Below, one piece after another: positions 63,931-64,000 of a stretch of DNA of 64,000 bases. The stretch is taken from positions 248,001 through 312,000 of the forward strand of contig NZ_JAPVOT010000001.1 of the NCBI RefSeq assembly GCF_027257845.1, in the 5' to 3' direction. A model generated the notes under the pieces. That model did not search any database, was not told the DNA's origin, and worked only from the letters and a program-made list of their open reading frames with translations. Source of the stretch: Alteromonas sp. BMJM2. Its GTDB lineage: Bacteria; Pseudomonadota; Gammaproteobacteria; Enterobacterales; Alteromonadaceae. Position 1 is the stretch's first letter; each line of letters opens with the position of its first letter. A program made the translations under genes and the position numbers.

Positions 63931-64000
63931 GTGTATAAAAGCGCTAGTGAGTGTGTAGTCAATATAACATCAATAGATGTGTTAACAGCGCTAATTCAAT

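Overview
The window looks like chromosomal DNA from a marine gammaproteobacterium of the Alteromonas/Alteromonadales type. The evidence is the Vibrio/Shewanella/Alteromonas-style order of the polar-flagellum genes (flaG-fliD-fliS, flrABC, fliEFGHIJ, fliK, fliLMNOPQR-flhB, flhAFG-fliA, cheYZAB-parC-parP-cheW), FlrA-type sigma-54 control, and MetJ/MetR-style methionine genes. Genus is an inference from gene order and protein similarity. No search was run.

Layout. (1) 1-2595: end of the filament genes: flaG (cut by the left edge), fliD, fliS and a fliT-like chaperone gene. (2) 2703-24560: a flagellin-glycosylation island of about 22 kb between the filament-cap genes and a flagellin gene. It holds a complete CMP-pseudaminic acid pathway (pseB, pseC, pseF, pseI, pseG, pseH). 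Inserted between pseG and pseH is a three-gene acyl module (acyl carrier protein, short-chain reductase, AMP-forming ligase). Next come a very large Maf-type flagellin glycosyltransferase (1180 aa) and a phosphonate module: a nucleotidyltransferase-PEP mutase fusion, phosphonopyruvate decarboxylase, an iron-type alcohol dehydrogenase and a LicD-like transferase. After these lies a second, incomplete nonulosonate set (SpsF-like, pyruvyltransferase-like, NeuB-like, PseG-like, methyltransferase). On the opposite strand is a protein with the motifs of bacterial sialyltransferases. (3) 24797-29968: a short flagellin, then the regulators flrA, flrB and flrC. (4) 30238-50114: basal body, export apparatus, switch, flhFG, fliA and cheY. 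(5) 50149-57093: cheZ, cheA, cheB, the polar-array genes parC and parP, cheW and a DUF2802 gene. (6) 57231-64000: methionine biosynthesis (metA under tandem met boxes, and metH divided in two by one in-frame stop), a DUF938 methyltransferase, ppnP, and a convergent MetR-like LysR regulator.

How the parts fit. FlrA (sigma-54 activator) and FlrB/FlrC sit upstream of four good sigma-54 promoter matches (before flrB, fliE, fliK and flhA), consistent with a polar-flagellum transcription cascade. The island would make activated sugars and Maf would attach them to flagellin before export. The most unusual hypothesis is that the island also makes and activates a small phosphonate (2-hydroxyethylphosphonate is the likeliest product) and that the LicD-like protein puts it on the flagellar glycan. 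The acyl module could supply a non-acetyl N-acyl group to the PseH-type acyltransferase.

No tRNA, rRNA, CRISPR array, insertion sequence or integrase was seen. The one gene-free stretch over 300 bases (35960-36456) holds a sigma-54 promoter and a roughly 330-nt leader before fliK.
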